From assembly GCA_964630775.1 (NCBI GenBank), contig CAZVYY010000004.1:62001-126000 (forward strand): a stretch of 64,000 nucleotides of DNA, given 5' to 3'. This stretch comes from Anaeroglomus sp964630775 (GTDB lineage Bacteria; Planctomycetota; Phycisphaerae; Sedimentisphaerales; Anaerohalosphaeraceae). The translations under genes and the position numbers were made by a program. The notes beneath the pieces are model-generated. The model searched no databases. It had not been told where the DNA came from and was given only the letters and a program-made list of their open reading frames with translations. Shown here in pieces: positions 43,377-52,491 of the stretch. Position 1 is the first letter of the stretch. The number at the start of each line of letters is the position of its first letter.

Positions 43377-44180
43377 TTAATCGCGGAACAATTCCAGATG
43401 CCGTCCGAAACGCTGCTTACCCATGTTCAGCATGTGATCCACAATGGCGCGAACATTGTCATCCAATCCATCCTGTGCGGCCAGGGCTTTAACCTGTTCC
43501 AGCACGGGTTTTTTGGATCGCCAGATAAACCGATACGCCTGTTCGATTTGGTCCTGCTGCTGTTCGTTCAGGCCGGCGCGCCGGATGCCGCGTTTGTTAA
43601 TGCCGCGCACCTCGGAAGGATAGTGGCCGCTGACAATCATATAGGGCGGGATGTCGTGAGCAATGCCCGTGTAACCGGCCGCATAACACCACTTGCCGAT
43701 GGTGCAGAACTGATGGACCGCCACCATGCCCGACAGCCAGACGCCGGTCTGCAAATGGCAGTGACCGCTGATCTGGGTATAGTTGCTCATCACGATATTA
43801 TCACTGAGCACACAGTCATGTCCAAGGTGAACGCCAATCATCAGCAGGTTGTTGCTGCCGACTATGGTTTTATGATCCGGGTACATACTCGGATGAATGG
43901 TCACAAACTCACGGATATTATTATTGTCGCCGATTTCCAGGCCGCCCATAGGCCGGTTGAAATTCAGCACCTGCGGCGGACGACCAATGACGCAGTTGGC
44001 AAACAGCCGGTTGTTTTTACCGAGCTTGACGTTTTTGCCAACAACCACATGCGCATCCAGGATCGTACCGTCGCCGATTTCCGCGCCGGCATCGACCAGC
44101 GTAAACGGGCCAATTACCACATCGTTTCCCAATTTTGCAGTTTTATCTATGACCGCACTCGGGTGTATTTCTGAAGCCAT
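43377..44180 (-). CDS. lpxA: Acyl-ACP:UDP-N-acetylglucosamine O-acyltransferase
   Basis: 267 residues from the ATG at 44180, preceded by AGGGAGGT. Hexapeptide-repeat left-handed helix (IGPFTLVD, VGKNVKLGKNN, IGRPPQ), the catalytic His in GHDCVLSDN (about 122-130), and the C-terminal helical domain with RGINKRGIRRAG. First committed acyl transfer of lipid A synthesis. Confidence 0.96.
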   Translation of the reverse strand: MASEIHPSAVIDKTAKLGNDVVIGPFTLVDAGAEIGDGTILDAHVVVGKNVKLGKNNRLFANCVIGRPPQVLNFNRPMGGLEIGDNNNIREFVTIHPSMYPDHKTIVGSNNLLMIGVHLGHDCVLSDNIVMSNYTQISGHCHLQTGVWLSGMVAVHQFCTIGKWCYAAGYTGIAHDIPPYMIVSGHYPSEVRGINKRGIRRAGLNEQQQDQIEQAYRFIWRSKKPVLEQVKALAAQDGLDDNVRAIVDHMLNMGKQRFGRHLELFRD

Positions 44181-44221
44181 ACTCGTTAATAAACCTCCCT
44201 TAATCAATTCCGCCGCGAACG

Positions 44222-45532
44222 TCAAACCATTTCGTCGTCCACGAGCATAAATTTCAATTGGGCCTCGGCGGCGACTTCATCGCCAACCATCGCCAGACAA
44301 TTACATTTGGCCGCCCGGCTGCGGACCTTATCCGCTTCTGCGATTAAAATAAGCTGGTCACCGGGGACAACGGAGCGTCGAATCTTGACGTGATCAATCG
44401 TCAGCAGTACAGCCAGCTTGCCGGTATTTTCCAGTTTCTGTGAAAACAATAGTCCGGATACCTGGGCCAGTGCTTCGACAATCAGCACGCCGGGCATCAC
44501 GGGCGTTCCCGGAAAATGTCCCTGGAAAAACTGTTCGTTAATCGTTACGTTTTTAATGCCCTTGATGCGGTGATCGCCCTCTATCTCAATCACCTTGTCC
44601 ACCAGCAAAAAAGGGTATCGATGCGGCAGGATTTTCTGAATGCGTCGGATATCCAGGAGGGGGCGGTCACCCTGGGCTGTTTTTTTTTCTTTTTTGCGGG
44701 CCTGTTCGACAATGCTCTGGACCAGCTTCTGATTCAGATTATGGCCGGTCTTGTAAGCCACGATGCGTCCCAGAATCGGCCGGCCGGCCAGTTTGAGATC
44801 GCCAATCAAATCCACAACCTTGTGCCGGACGCATTCATTATCGAATCGATAGCTGTTTTTGATGGGGCCGTCGGAGCTGATGACCAGGATATCCTTGGGA
44901 CCCAGATGGGTGCCGATTCCCATCGCCTGCATCTGACGGGCTTCCGCCTCCAGAACAAAGGTGCGGGCCGAGGCCAGATGCTGCTTAAAATGCATCTCCG
45001 ACAGTTCACATGAATAGACCTGCCGCCCAATCCCGGTGAACTGGGTATAATCGAGGTCATAGGTGATACTCAGACTCTGGCCGCCGTTGGGCAGAGCATA
45101 AATCGACTTGTCCCCTTCGGTAATACAAATGGAATCGGTAATCACAATATCCCGGCGCGAGGCGGACTGCTCTACAATGCCGCATTTAAAAATGGCCTCG
45201 AAATAATCCTCGGCACTGCCATCCAGACCGGGCAGTTCAGAGCCGTCAATCTCAATAACCATATTATCAATGCCCAGTGCATGAATTGCCGCCAGGCAAT
45301 GCTCGGGGGTTTCCACGTAGGCATCGCCGTTTTGCAAGGCACTGCGTCGGTCGCGCTGCGAAATATACTCCGGCAGCACCGGGATTTCAACCGGTGTGTC
45401 CAGATCCGTACGGACAAAGACAATCCCCTTGTCGGCCTCGGCAGGTTTGAACATCACCTTTGCCTCTTTGCCGCCAAAAAGTCCTTTGCCGGACAATTTA
45501 CATTCCGACTTGATTGTTTTTTGCTGACTCAA
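44222..45532 (-). CDS. lpxC-fabZ: Bifunctional UDP-3-O-acyl-GlcNAc deacetylase / 3-hydroxyacyl-ACP dehydratase
   Basis: 436 residues. LpxC part 1-285: zinc site EHCLAAIHALG (about 74-84) and the second ligand set in RHKVVDLIGDLKLAG, plus GHNLNQ. FabZ part 295-436: ILPHRYPFLLVDKV and GHFPGTPVMPGVLIVEALAQ with the active-site His. The fused form is typical of Bacteroidota and Planctomycetota. TTG start, family-consistent (SQQKTIKSE), overlapping lpxD by 35 bases. The FabZ part may also feed fatty-acid elongation. Confidence 0.95.
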   Translation of the reverse strand: MSQQKTIKSECKLSGKGLFGGKEAKVMFKPAEADKGIVFVRTDLDTPVEIPVLPEYISQRDRRSALQNGDAYVETPEHCLAAIHALGIDNMVIEIDGSELPGLDGSAEDYFEAIFKCGIVEQSASRRDIVITDSICITEGDKSIYALPNGGQSLSITYDLDYTQFTGIGRQVYSCELSEMHFKQHLASARTFVLEAEARQMQAMGIGTHLGPKDILVISSDGPIKNSYRFDNECVRHKVVDLIGDLKLAGRPILGRIVAYKTGHNLNQKLVQSIVEQARKKEKKTAQGDRPLLDIRRIQKILPHRYPFLLVDKVIEIEGDHRIKGIKNVTINEQFFQGHFPGTPVMPGVLIVEALAQVSGLLFSQKLENTGKLAVLLTIDHVKIRRSVVPGDQLILIAEADKVRSRAAKCNCLAMVGDEVAAEAQLKFMLVDDEMV

Positions 45533-46556
45533 GCTGTTCCACTCGTTTTGACAGTTTTTTTAGTTCTTTGGCCATGTCAGGCAGTTCTTTAAAGACATTC
45601 ACACACCGCATTTGCAGTCGCCAGTCTATCGCCGGCACACCCCAGAGCTTTTGTCCGGGTTCGCAATCGCTGACAATCACAGCCTGCGCCCCGGCAATTG
45701 TTCCGCTGCCGACGGTGATGTTATCCGACACACCCGAACGACCGCCCATCACGACACCGTCGCCCAGGCGGGCACTGCCGGCAATCCCGACCTGTCCGGT
45801 AATCAGGCACGCCCGGCCAAGGGTCACATTATGCGCGATTTGGACTAAATTATCAATCTTACTCCCGGCGCCAATGATGGTATTGCCGAATTTTGCTCGG
45901 TCGATACAGGTATTGGACCCGATATCCACGCCATCTTCGATAATCACACCGCCATTATGAGGAATTAACTGATGTCGCCCATCAATAAATGAATATCCAA
46001 AGCCCACCGACCCGATGGTTGTATTGGATTGAATCACACAAAAATTGCCTATTTTACAATTATGATAGACTGTGACATTGGCATCCAGCCGCGTATTGGC
46101 CCCAATGGTTGAATTTTCACCAATGGAGCAATTCGGACCTATGGTTGTTCCCGGTCCGATTTTTACGGAATGGCCGATGTAAGCCCCCGGCCCGATTGAG
46201 GCCGTGGGGTCAATGACCGCCGTCGTCTCAATGACCGCCCGCGGATGAATTCCCTGCTGAGGGGTTAATTTGGGGGCAAACAGATTCAACCCAGCAATCA
46301 GTGCTTTGTTGATATTGCTTACAACCAATTGCGGCATCGTACAATCCGGCATCGCTTTTTCAACCATCACCGCCGCAGCTCGCGACGTCGATAGTTTGCC
46401 GATATGTTTGGCGGAACTGAGAAAACAAACTTCATTCGGCCCGGCATCCTGGATTGTATTAATCCCGGTAACAAGCCGGGAACCATCCCCAATCAGATGG
46501 GCATTGAGACGGTCTGCCAAATCAGACAATGACACTTTGATTTCGGTGCAATCCAT
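45498..46556 (-). CDS. lpxD: UDP-3-O-acylglucosamine N-acyltransferase
   Basis: 352 residues from the ATG at 46556 (GGTGAT upstream; GTG 46562 is possible). N-terminal uridine-binding domain, then many hexapeptide repeats (IGPGAYIGHSVKIGPGTTIG), and a catalytic His at AHNVTLGRACLI. It adds the second acyl chain in lipid A synthesis. The C-terminal helix (KELKKLSKRVEQLES) is usual. Confidence 0.96.
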   Translation of the reverse strand: MDCTEIKVSLSDLADRLNAHLIGDGSRLVTGINTIQDAGPNEVCFLSSAKHIGKLSTSRAAAVMVEKAMPDCTMPQLVVSNINKALIAGLNLFAPKLTPQQGIHPRAVIETTAVIDPTASIGPGAYIGHSVKIGPGTTIGPNCSIGENSTIGANTRLDANVTVYHNCKIGNFCVIQSNTTIGSVGFGYSFIDGRHQLIPHNGGVIIEDGVDIGSNTCIDRAKFGNTIIGAGSKIDNLVQIAHNVTLGRACLITGQVGIAGSARLGDGVVMGGRSGVSDNITVGSGTIAGAQAVIVSDCEPGQKLWGVPAIDWRLQMRCVNVFKELPDMAKELKKLSKRVEQLESAKNNQVGM

Positions 46557-46565
46557 AATCACCGC

Positions 46566-47159
46566 TTATTTCGATGCATCCAGCGCCGACATCACTTCAT
46601 CAGTAATATCCACCTGGTCGCCGCAATAAAGGACTTTTTTGGTACGAATGCTCAGCATGAAATCACGCAGACTGGGAGAAGGCAAATCCAGTTGCTCCTG
46701 AGCCAGAACAATATCCACGCCTTTTTTCTGGGCGATATCCTTGATGATCGTCAGCATCTGGGTGTAAAGGCTTTCGGTCCACTGCTGCATTTCCATGTTC
46801 ACTTTTTCCTGATAGAACTTATCCTTGGCTTCGAGGAGGCCTTTTTTATCAAGAAAATCCTTCATGGCATCGACATAATCTTTGGAGCCGGCCTTGAGCA
46901 GGTCCATATTGGCCTGCAGGGCTTCGAGGGCTTTTTTGTCCTTCTGGAATTCGGCTTTCATGACCGTTTCTTCGGACGTCATTTTTTCCTGCCAGGCTTT
47001 GTGTTTTTTGCTGTTCTGCAGGACTTTGGTCACATCCACCACAGCAATCTTGGCCGGAGCGATTTGGTTTTCGCCGGCAGCCACGCCCTGGCGATATCCA
47101 AATGAAAGACACAGAACGACAACAATAGCACCTGCCAGCAGCATTTTACTGAGTTTCAT
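46566..47159 (-). CDS. OmpH/Skp-family periplasmic chaperone
   Basis: 197 residues from the ATG at 47159 (AAGGA upstream). Signal peptide (about 1-28), then the Skp start PAKIAVVDVTKVLQNSKKHK and a long coiled coil (about 50-130), the tentacle of the family. It holds unfolded outer-membrane proteins for BamA, encoded just upstream. A two-cysteine-free C-terminus with VLYCGDQVDITDEV is as in relatives. Confidence 0.9.
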   Translation of the reverse strand: MKLSKMLLAGAIVVVLCLSFGYRQGVAAGENQIAPAKIAVVDVTKVLQNSKKHKAWQEKMTSEETVMKAEFQKDKKALEALQANMDLLKAGSKDYVDAMKDFLDKKGLLEAKDKFYQEKVNMEMQQWTESLYTQMLTIIKDIAQKKGVDIVLAQEQLDLPSPSLRDFMLSIRTKKVLYCGDQVDITDEVMSALDASK

Positions 47160-47233
47160 ATCAGCAATCCTTTCTTGTGTATTTTTCTGAGATATCAACC
47201 TGCCCATCCAATCCAATCGGAGGGTATTTATGA

Positions 47234-49555
47234 TTAGAACAGCGCGCCGACCGAAAAGCTGAATATCTGGGTTTCATCTTCGCTTTCTTTGGTAACCGGC
47301 GTGGCCACTTCAAACCGCATCGGGACCGGGCCAAACCATTGCGGAATCTGAATCTGGATACCGGTGCCAATCGAGGTACGCGGGCAGCCTTCTTCGATGA
47401 GAGCCGCGTCGGTGAAGAACAGCCACGAGAAGACCTCACTGCCCAGCGGAACCGCCACTTCGAGACTGCCGTTGACAATCCAGTCACTGCCGATGGGGTC
47501 GCCGTTGGTGGCCCGGGGGCTGACCCCGCGATAATCAAAACCGCGGATGGTGCTGGTGCCTCCGGCATAGAATTTTTCGAACAGCGGTGCATCGCCCACG
47601 ATGGTGCCGCCGCGAATCTTGGCCTCCAGCACGGTCTTCTGTTCCGACAGGTCTTCATACAGGGTATGATACCATCGCTGGGTACCGCTCATAATGCCGA
47701 AATTATGATCCAGCGTCACCTGCTCATAGCCGAAATCAAAATTATAGCCTTTCGTCGGGCGGAACCGGCTGTCGGTCGTATTCTTACCGACGTACAATCG
47801 CGTTCCAAACAGCGCGTTACTGCCCTTGACATCAAGGACTTCCCTGGGAGCATCCGACTCCAGGTCCGTCACATCCACATTTTCCAGGCGGAATGACACC
47901 CCACGACGCCAGTCATCGCTATAGCGTTTTTCAAAAGCCAGTCTGCCGCCCATGCGTTCTTCGGTATAGGATTCCCATTCGCGCTCGAAACCCATGCCGG
48001 CGACTTCCATCGATACGGGCTTATCGTACAAATAAGGCTCCGTAAAGCTGATCATATAGCTGCTCTGCTCGGTACCGGGATTCAGCGACACACGGAACCG
48101 CTGGCCGGCGCCGCGGAAGGCCTTGCCGGTAATCAGTTCATTCCAGTTTTCCGGCCAGTCGGCAATATCATAATTGCGCTGATCGTAGGCAATCTGGCCG
48201 ATGACACCGCTGTCGCTGCCGACCCCGGCGCCCAGGATAATCGAGCCGGTTTGTCCTTCGGAAATAGTCACCAGGGCATCCTTGCGGTTGGGATCACTGG
48301 AAGACATCGCGGCAATGGTCGCGGATTCGGAATACACCGTGCCCTTGAGCGTCTTTTCGAGTTCCCCTTCCCCGTTGCCTCGGGCAGTATCGGCATTATA
48401 CCAGGTGCCCGGCGTAAATTTCTCTTCGTCCAGAACCCGGCGAATCGCATTATCATGCGTTATCGTATTGCCGGTAATGGCAACCTGGCCAATCCGAAAG
48501 CGGCTGCCTTCGGTAATATTGTGCTCCACTCGGACCCTCGCCCCGTCCAGGAACGTTCGCTTCATATCGTTTCGCACATCCACAAATCCCTGTTCCTGGT
48601 ATTTGCTGCGGATTTTTTTGGCGTCGAAATCCGCGCGGTCGTCGCTGTACGGGCCGTTTTCGATTAGTTTCATGTCCTCTCGAAGACGAACCACATCGAA
48701 AAATTTATTGCCGTACACCAGGATGGATTCGACGGTATAAGAAGGGCCTTCAGTCACATGGAATTCAAGATAGGCTTTGGATTTGTCTTCGCCGAAAGAG
48801 ACTTTGGTTTCGACTTTGGCATCCAGATAAGAACGCTTCTGATACACTTCCTGCACCTTCAGGGCATCTTTCTGGACCTGTTCCTCATTATAATAGACCG
48901 ACCAGAAGAGGAATTTTTTGGTCTTGGTCTTAATCGCTCCGCCCAGTTCCCTGTCGCTAAGAACACGGTTGTTCTTGAATTTAATCGAAACAATTTTCGG
49001 TCTGCTGCCTTCATCGATCGTATATTCCACCCTGCCGATAATCAGGCCCGCTTCATCGAGGGTCACCGTTGCCCAGGCATACCCTTTCTGAAGGTACAGT
49101 TTTTTGATGGCATCCAGACCCGCCCGGGCCCCCAGAATATCCAGGTGGTCCCCCAGCTTAAAAGACAGTTCCTTGGCCAGCTTGGCATCGGACATTTTCT
49201 TGTTGCCCTTGAAAATCAGTTCGCGGACAAGCTGTTTTTCCACCACCACATAGGTCAGTATAATCTGCCCCTCGGTTTCCACGGTGGTATAATAGGAAGA
49301 CTCCACCCCTTCGAGCCGGGCAATGCGCGCCGCGTCTTCGACGGCCATCTGCTTGGAAAACAACTGTCCGGCCCGGGCTCGTATCGCCGAAAAAATCTGA
49401 GCCCGCGTCACGGTCGTCTGGCCGGTGATTTCGACTGAACGGATGAGTTTGGATTCTTCGCCTTCAGCAAAACACAACGTACAGAACGCCAGCACCATCG
49501 CCGCCGCCAGCATCGGCACAGACCCTGTCCCTCGGTTCATATCCTTATGAATCAT
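47234..49555 (-). CDS. bamA: Outer membrane protein assembly factor BamA
   Basis: 773 residues: signal peptide, five POTRA-like repeats (RSVEITGQTTVTRAQIF at 39-55, KPKIVSIKFKNNRVLS, and others), then a C-terminal 16-strand barrel. The motif GVSPRATNGDPIGSDW, near residue 680, is the region after the conserved barrel RGF (here IRGFDYRGV). Ends in Phe (FSFSVGALF), the usual OMP signal. AGGAGC precedes the ATG. It inserts beta barrels into the outer membrane. Confidence 0.95.
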   Translation of the reverse strand: MIHKDMNRGTGSVPMLAAAMVLAFCTLCFAEGEESKLIRSVEITGQTTVTRAQIFSAIRARAGQLFSKQMAVEDAARIARLEGVESSYYTTVETEGQIILTYVVVEKQLVRELIFKGNKKMSDAKLAKELSFKLGDHLDILGARAGLDAIKKLYLQKGYAWATVTLDEAGLIIGRVEYTIDEGSRPKIVSIKFKNNRVLSDRELGGAIKTKTKKFLFWSVYYNEEQVQKDALKVQEVYQKRSYLDAKVETKVSFGEDKSKAYLEFHVTEGPSYTVESILVYGNKFFDVVRLREDMKLIENGPYSDDRADFDAKKIRSKYQEQGFVDVRNDMKRTFLDGARVRVEHNITEGSRFRIGQVAITGNTITHDNAIRRVLDEEKFTPGTWYNADTARGNGEGELEKTLKGTVYSESATIAAMSSSDPNRKDALVTISEGQTGSIILGAGVGSDSGVIGQIAYDQRNYDIADWPENWNELITGKAFRGAGQRFRVSLNPGTEQSSYMISFTEPYLYDKPVSMEVAGMGFEREWESYTEERMGGRLAFEKRYSDDWRRGVSFRLENVDVTDLESDAPREVLDVKGSNALFGTRLYVGKNTTDSRFRPTKGYNFDFGYEQVTLDHNFGIMSGTQRWYHTLYEDLSEQKTVLEAKIRGGTIVGDAPLFEKFYAGGTSTIRGFDYRGVSPRATNGDPIGSDWIVNGSLEVAVPLGSEVFSWLFFTDAALIEEGCPRTSIGTGIQIQIPQWFGPVPMRFEVATPVTKESEDETQIFSFSVGALF

Positions 49556-49569
49556 CGCTTTGTCTGCTC

Positions 49570-50970
49570 CTAAAAAGGTTCGCTTACATGGGCCAGATTG
49601 TCAAACCGCGTATAGCGGCCGTCGAAATACAATTTCACCGTCTCGGTCGGGCCGTTACGCTGCTTGGCCACGATGACTTCGGCGGTGTTGGTTTCTTCAA
49701 AATCTTCCTTCGTGCGATTGTAATAATCTTCACGATGCAGCAGTAAAATCACGTCGGCATCCTGCTCGATGCTGCCGCTTTCACGCAAATCGCTCATGCG
49801 CGGACGGTGGTCTTCACGGCCTTCCGGAGACCGGTTCAGCTGGCTGAGCACCACCACCGGCACTTCCAGTTCACGGGCCAGGGCCTTGAGATAGCGGGAA
49901 ATGCCGCTGATTTCCTGCTGCCTGGATTCGACCTGGCTGCCCATACTCATCAACTGCAGATAATCGATGAAGACCGCCTGGATATCGTGCTGACTTTTCA
50001 GGCGCCGGCACTTGGCCCGCATCATCAGCGGGGTCAGGCCGGGCGTATCGTCAATAAAAATCGGCTTTTCATACAGCTCGCCTCCGACCCGCGTCAGCTC
50101 GGCATGCTGTTCAGCGCTGACCATACCCTTGCGAACCGCCTGGGAATCCACCTTGGCCCGGCTGCACAAAATGCGCTCGACAAGCTGCTGGCGACCCATT
50201 TCCAGGGAGAAAATCACGACCGGGATGTTTTCGTCGGCCCCGATATGCTCGGCAATATTCAGCGCAAAGCTGGTTTTGCCCATGCTCGGGCGGCCGGCCA
50301 CAATAATCATTTCCCCCGCATGCAGGCCGCACAATAAATTGTTCAATTCCGTAAATCCCGTCGGCAGACCCGTCACATGCGAGCCTTTGCGGGACTCAAT
50401 GCTTTCAAAGGTTTCCGTCAGAAGATGCTTGATCGGATACGCCGAGCCGGAAATCTTCTTTTCCGTCACGGCGAAAATCTGCTGCTCGGCCCGGTCCAGT
50501 TTTTCGCCGACATCCCCCGCCTCATCACAGGCCTGCCGCAGAATGTCCTGGCTGACCCGGGCCAACTGCCGCAGCATCGCCTTTTCCTTGACGATGCGCG
50601 TGTAGTAGTCCACATTGGCGGCGGTGGGCACCGATTCGGCCACGCGGACCAGGTAATCCACGCCGCCGGCCGCCTTGAGACGATCCCGCTTGACCAGATC
50701 CGCCCGCAGCAGGACTAAATCAATCTTGCTGTTGGCTTCATACAGGGCAACAATGGATTCAAACAACAGCCGATGTTCCGGCATCGAAAAAGCATCGCCG
50801 TCAAGCTGTTCCACCACCTGACCGATGCATTCCCGATCCAGAATCATCGACCCCAATACCGCCGCTTCGGCTTCGATCGAAGCCGGCAGGGCCTTGCCGT
50901 CCAGCGTGGTCGGCAGCGCCTGCGACGCGTCGGAATCAGGCTTCCTGCTTGTTTTCCTCGACGGATTCAA
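49570..50970 (-). CDS. dnaB: Replicative DNA helicase DnaB
   Basis: 466 residues. N-terminal domain from IEAEAAVLGSMILDRECIG; RecA core with Walker A AGRPSMGKTS (about 230-239), VFIDYLQLMS (Walker B), and DADVILLLHR. TTG start at 50970, eight bases after AGGA, overlapping rplI by 35 bases; no later ATG leaves a complete N-terminal domain. Probably loaded by DciA (61110-61493). Position next to rplI is the usual rpsF-ssb-rpsR-rplI-dnaB order. Confidence 0.96.
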   Translation of the reverse strand: MNPSRKTSRKPDSDASQALPTTLDGKALPASIEAEAAVLGSMILDRECIGQVVEQLDGDAFSMPEHRLLFESIVALYEANSKIDLVLLRADLVKRDRLKAAGGVDYLVRVAESVPTAANVDYYTRIVKEKAMLRQLARVSQDILRQACDEAGDVGEKLDRAEQQIFAVTEKKISGSAYPIKHLLTETFESIESRKGSHVTGLPTGFTELNNLLCGLHAGEMIIVAGRPSMGKTSFALNIAEHIGADENIPVVIFSLEMGRQQLVERILCSRAKVDSQAVRKGMVSAEQHAELTRVGGELYEKPIFIDDTPGLTPLMMRAKCRRLKSQHDIQAVFIDYLQLMSMGSQVESRQQEISGISRYLKALARELEVPVVVLSQLNRSPEGREDHRPRMSDLRESGSIEQDADVILLLHREDYYNRTKEDFEETNTAEVIVAKQRNGPTETVKLYFDGRYTRFDNLAHVSEPF

Positions 50971-51433
50971 CGGGCTGTTCCTGCTGTTGCTCGGAGATTA
51001 CGCGAACCTGGACTTGCGACTTCAGATCGGCTGCGATCTTCAGGGTCACGTCGTAGGTTCCCAGTTCCTTGATGTGCCCGCCGCTGAGGCGAACCATCGC
51101 ATCTTTAACCTCAAAACCTTGGGCACGCAGTTTCTCGGCAATATCGTGCTCGGTAACCGAACCAAACAGATGTCCCAGTTCGTTGGTCTTGGCAATAATT
51201 TCGACCACGGCGCCTTCGACGGCGGCGGCGGCCTTTTCCAACTGTTCACGCACCAGGCGGCGCTGTTCGGTACGACGGGCCTTTTCCTCGGCCATCGCCT
51301 TGATCTTCGACTCCGACGGAACCACCGCTAACCCCTGCGGAAGCAGATAGTTGCGGGCATATCCATCCTTGACGGTTACAATGTCACCGTACCAGCCGAG
51401 ACTTTCCACATCTTCACATAACAATACCTTCAT
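50936..51433 (-). CDS. rplI: Ribosomal protein bL9
   Basis: 165 residues. Opens MKVLLCEDVESLGWYGDIVTVKDGYARNYLLP, the L9 signature, with a long linker helix and C-terminal RNA-binding domain. An acidic, Gln/Glu-rich tail (about 149-165) makes it longer than the usual 148. GGAGAG before the ATG. Confidence 0.98.
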   Translation of the reverse strand: MKVLLCEDVESLGWYGDIVTVKDGYARNYLLPQGLAVVPSESKIKAMAEEKARRTEQRRLVREQLEKAAAAVEGAVVEIIAKTNELGHLFGSVTEHDIAEKLRAQGFEVKDAMVRLSGGHIKELGTYDVTLKIAADLKSQVQVRVISEQQQEQPVESVEENKQEA

Positions 51434-51501
51434 ATATTCTCTCCAGCTTCATCATTTCTTCAAATGAATTTTTTATTTTGAATCGCAAATCACACCACGT
51501 C

Positions 51502-51573
51502 AGGCTTGCCCTGCTTCCGCAGTCCCGGGCGGCGCACAGAATCCGCCTGTCATTCAGGCAAAATGGCAAGCCT
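51502..51573. repeat. Inverted repeat AGGCTTGCC/GGCAAGCCT between rpsR and rplI
   Basis: The 156-base gap between rplI and rpsR holds AGGCTTGCC (51502-51510) and GGCAAGCCT (51565-51573), plus a hairpin GCCTG-TCATT-CAGGC (51545-51559). GGCAAGCCTCCG is shared with unit 2 of the REP-like element at 33 kb, but no GTAG is conserved. It may be a decayed relative or an attenuating hairpin. Confidence 0.4.
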
Positions 51574-51589
51574 CCGGGCCCAGCACAGT

Positions 51590-51853
51590 TTAGGCCGTAA
51601 ACGGCAGCAGCCCCATAAACCGGGCGCGCTTGATGGCCTGATTCACTTTCCGCTGACACCCGGCACAATTACCGCTGCGCTTGCGGGAAAAAATCTTGCC
51701 CCGGTTGGTCAGCAGCTTGGACAGTGTGTCAATATCCTTGTAATCGATAAATTTCTTCTTTTCCCGACAGAACCGGCACTGCGTCTGCTCACGAATGGTC
51801 ATGGTCATTTTACGCTTGCGGTTCGAATTCTTGTTTGGAGCTGTTTTTTTCAT
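51590..51853 (-). CDS. rpsR: Ribosomal protein bS18, four-cysteine form
   Basis: 87 residues from the ATG at 51853 (AGGA upstream). CRFC and CAGC (about 26-29 and 62-65) form a zinc-ribbon pair, the C+ version of S18. RGKIFSRKRSGNCAGCQRKV and RARFMGLLP are the family's conserved segments. Confidence 0.96.
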   Translation of the reverse strand: MKKTAPNKNSNRKRKMTMTIREQTQCRFCREKKKFIDYKDIDTLSKLLTNRGKIFSRKRSGNCAGCQRKVNQAIKRARFMGLLPFTA

Positions 51854-51913
51854 ATCCAATCCTGTATAGTCACAAAACCTTAGCTTCTGATTTCTTTATC
51901 CATCTACTGTGTC

Positions 51914-52351
51914 TTAGAAAGGTATCTCGTCGTCGCCTGCGGCGCCAAAGGGAGCCTCAAGGTCCGCCGGGGGAGCCTCGGGGGCCATCTCCTGCCCGCC
52001 GCCGGGGCCGCCGGCACGCTTGCCGCCGCCGACAAACTCAAAATTTTCGACAAACACCCGCAGTTTGGTGCGCTTGGCGCCGTCCTGGCCCTGCCAGGAA
52101 TCAAATTTCAGCCGGCCTTCCACGAAAATCGGCTCGCCTTTTTTGAAATACTTCTGAATCGTCTCGGCGCGCTTGCCGAACATCTGACAATCCACAAAGC
52201 AGGTATCTTCGGCCCAGGAGCCGTCCTGTTTTTTGAACTTGCGGGTGATCGCCAGGCCGAATTCCACCACCGCCGTCTGGCTGGGCAGGTACGACATCTG
52301 CGGATCCCGCGTCATATTGCCCATCAGCAGCACTTTATTCAAACTTGCCAT
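51914..52351 (-). CDS. ssb: Single-stranded DNA-binding protein
   Basis: 145 residues. OB fold (MASLNKVLLMGNMTRDPQMSYL through FVGGGK), a short Gly/Ala/Pro linker and the acidic tip DDEIPF, which recruits replication and repair partners. Lies between rpsF and rpsR as in most bacteria. Confidence 0.97.
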   Translation of the reverse strand: MASLNKVLLMGNMTRDPQMSYLPSQTAVVEFGLAITRKFKKQDGSWAEDTCFVDCQMFGKRAETIQKYFKKGEPIFVEGRLKFDSWQGQDGAKRTKLRVFVENFEFVGGGKRAGGPGGGQEMAPEAPPADLEAPFGAAGDDEIPF

Positions 52352-52418
52352 AATCTACACCATTCCAAAATAGGGTTCTTCACCGGCTGCACGCCATCCA
52401 TGTTCTTGTGTCTTCGCC

Positions 52419-52444
52419 GATGCAGCTTTTGCCGCGGCTGCATC
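52419..52444 (-). promoter_or_regulatory. Hairpin between rpsF and ssb
   Basis: GATGCAGC (52419-52426) pairs with GCTGCATC (52437-52444): an eight-base stem with a ten-base loop, no T-run. It may be a processing or attenuation hairpin in the rpsF-ssb message. Confidence 0.4.
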
Positions 52445-52491
52445 CTGCCGGCCGCCCAAATCCGCGAGCCGACGGCGAAAGCGGGTACACG

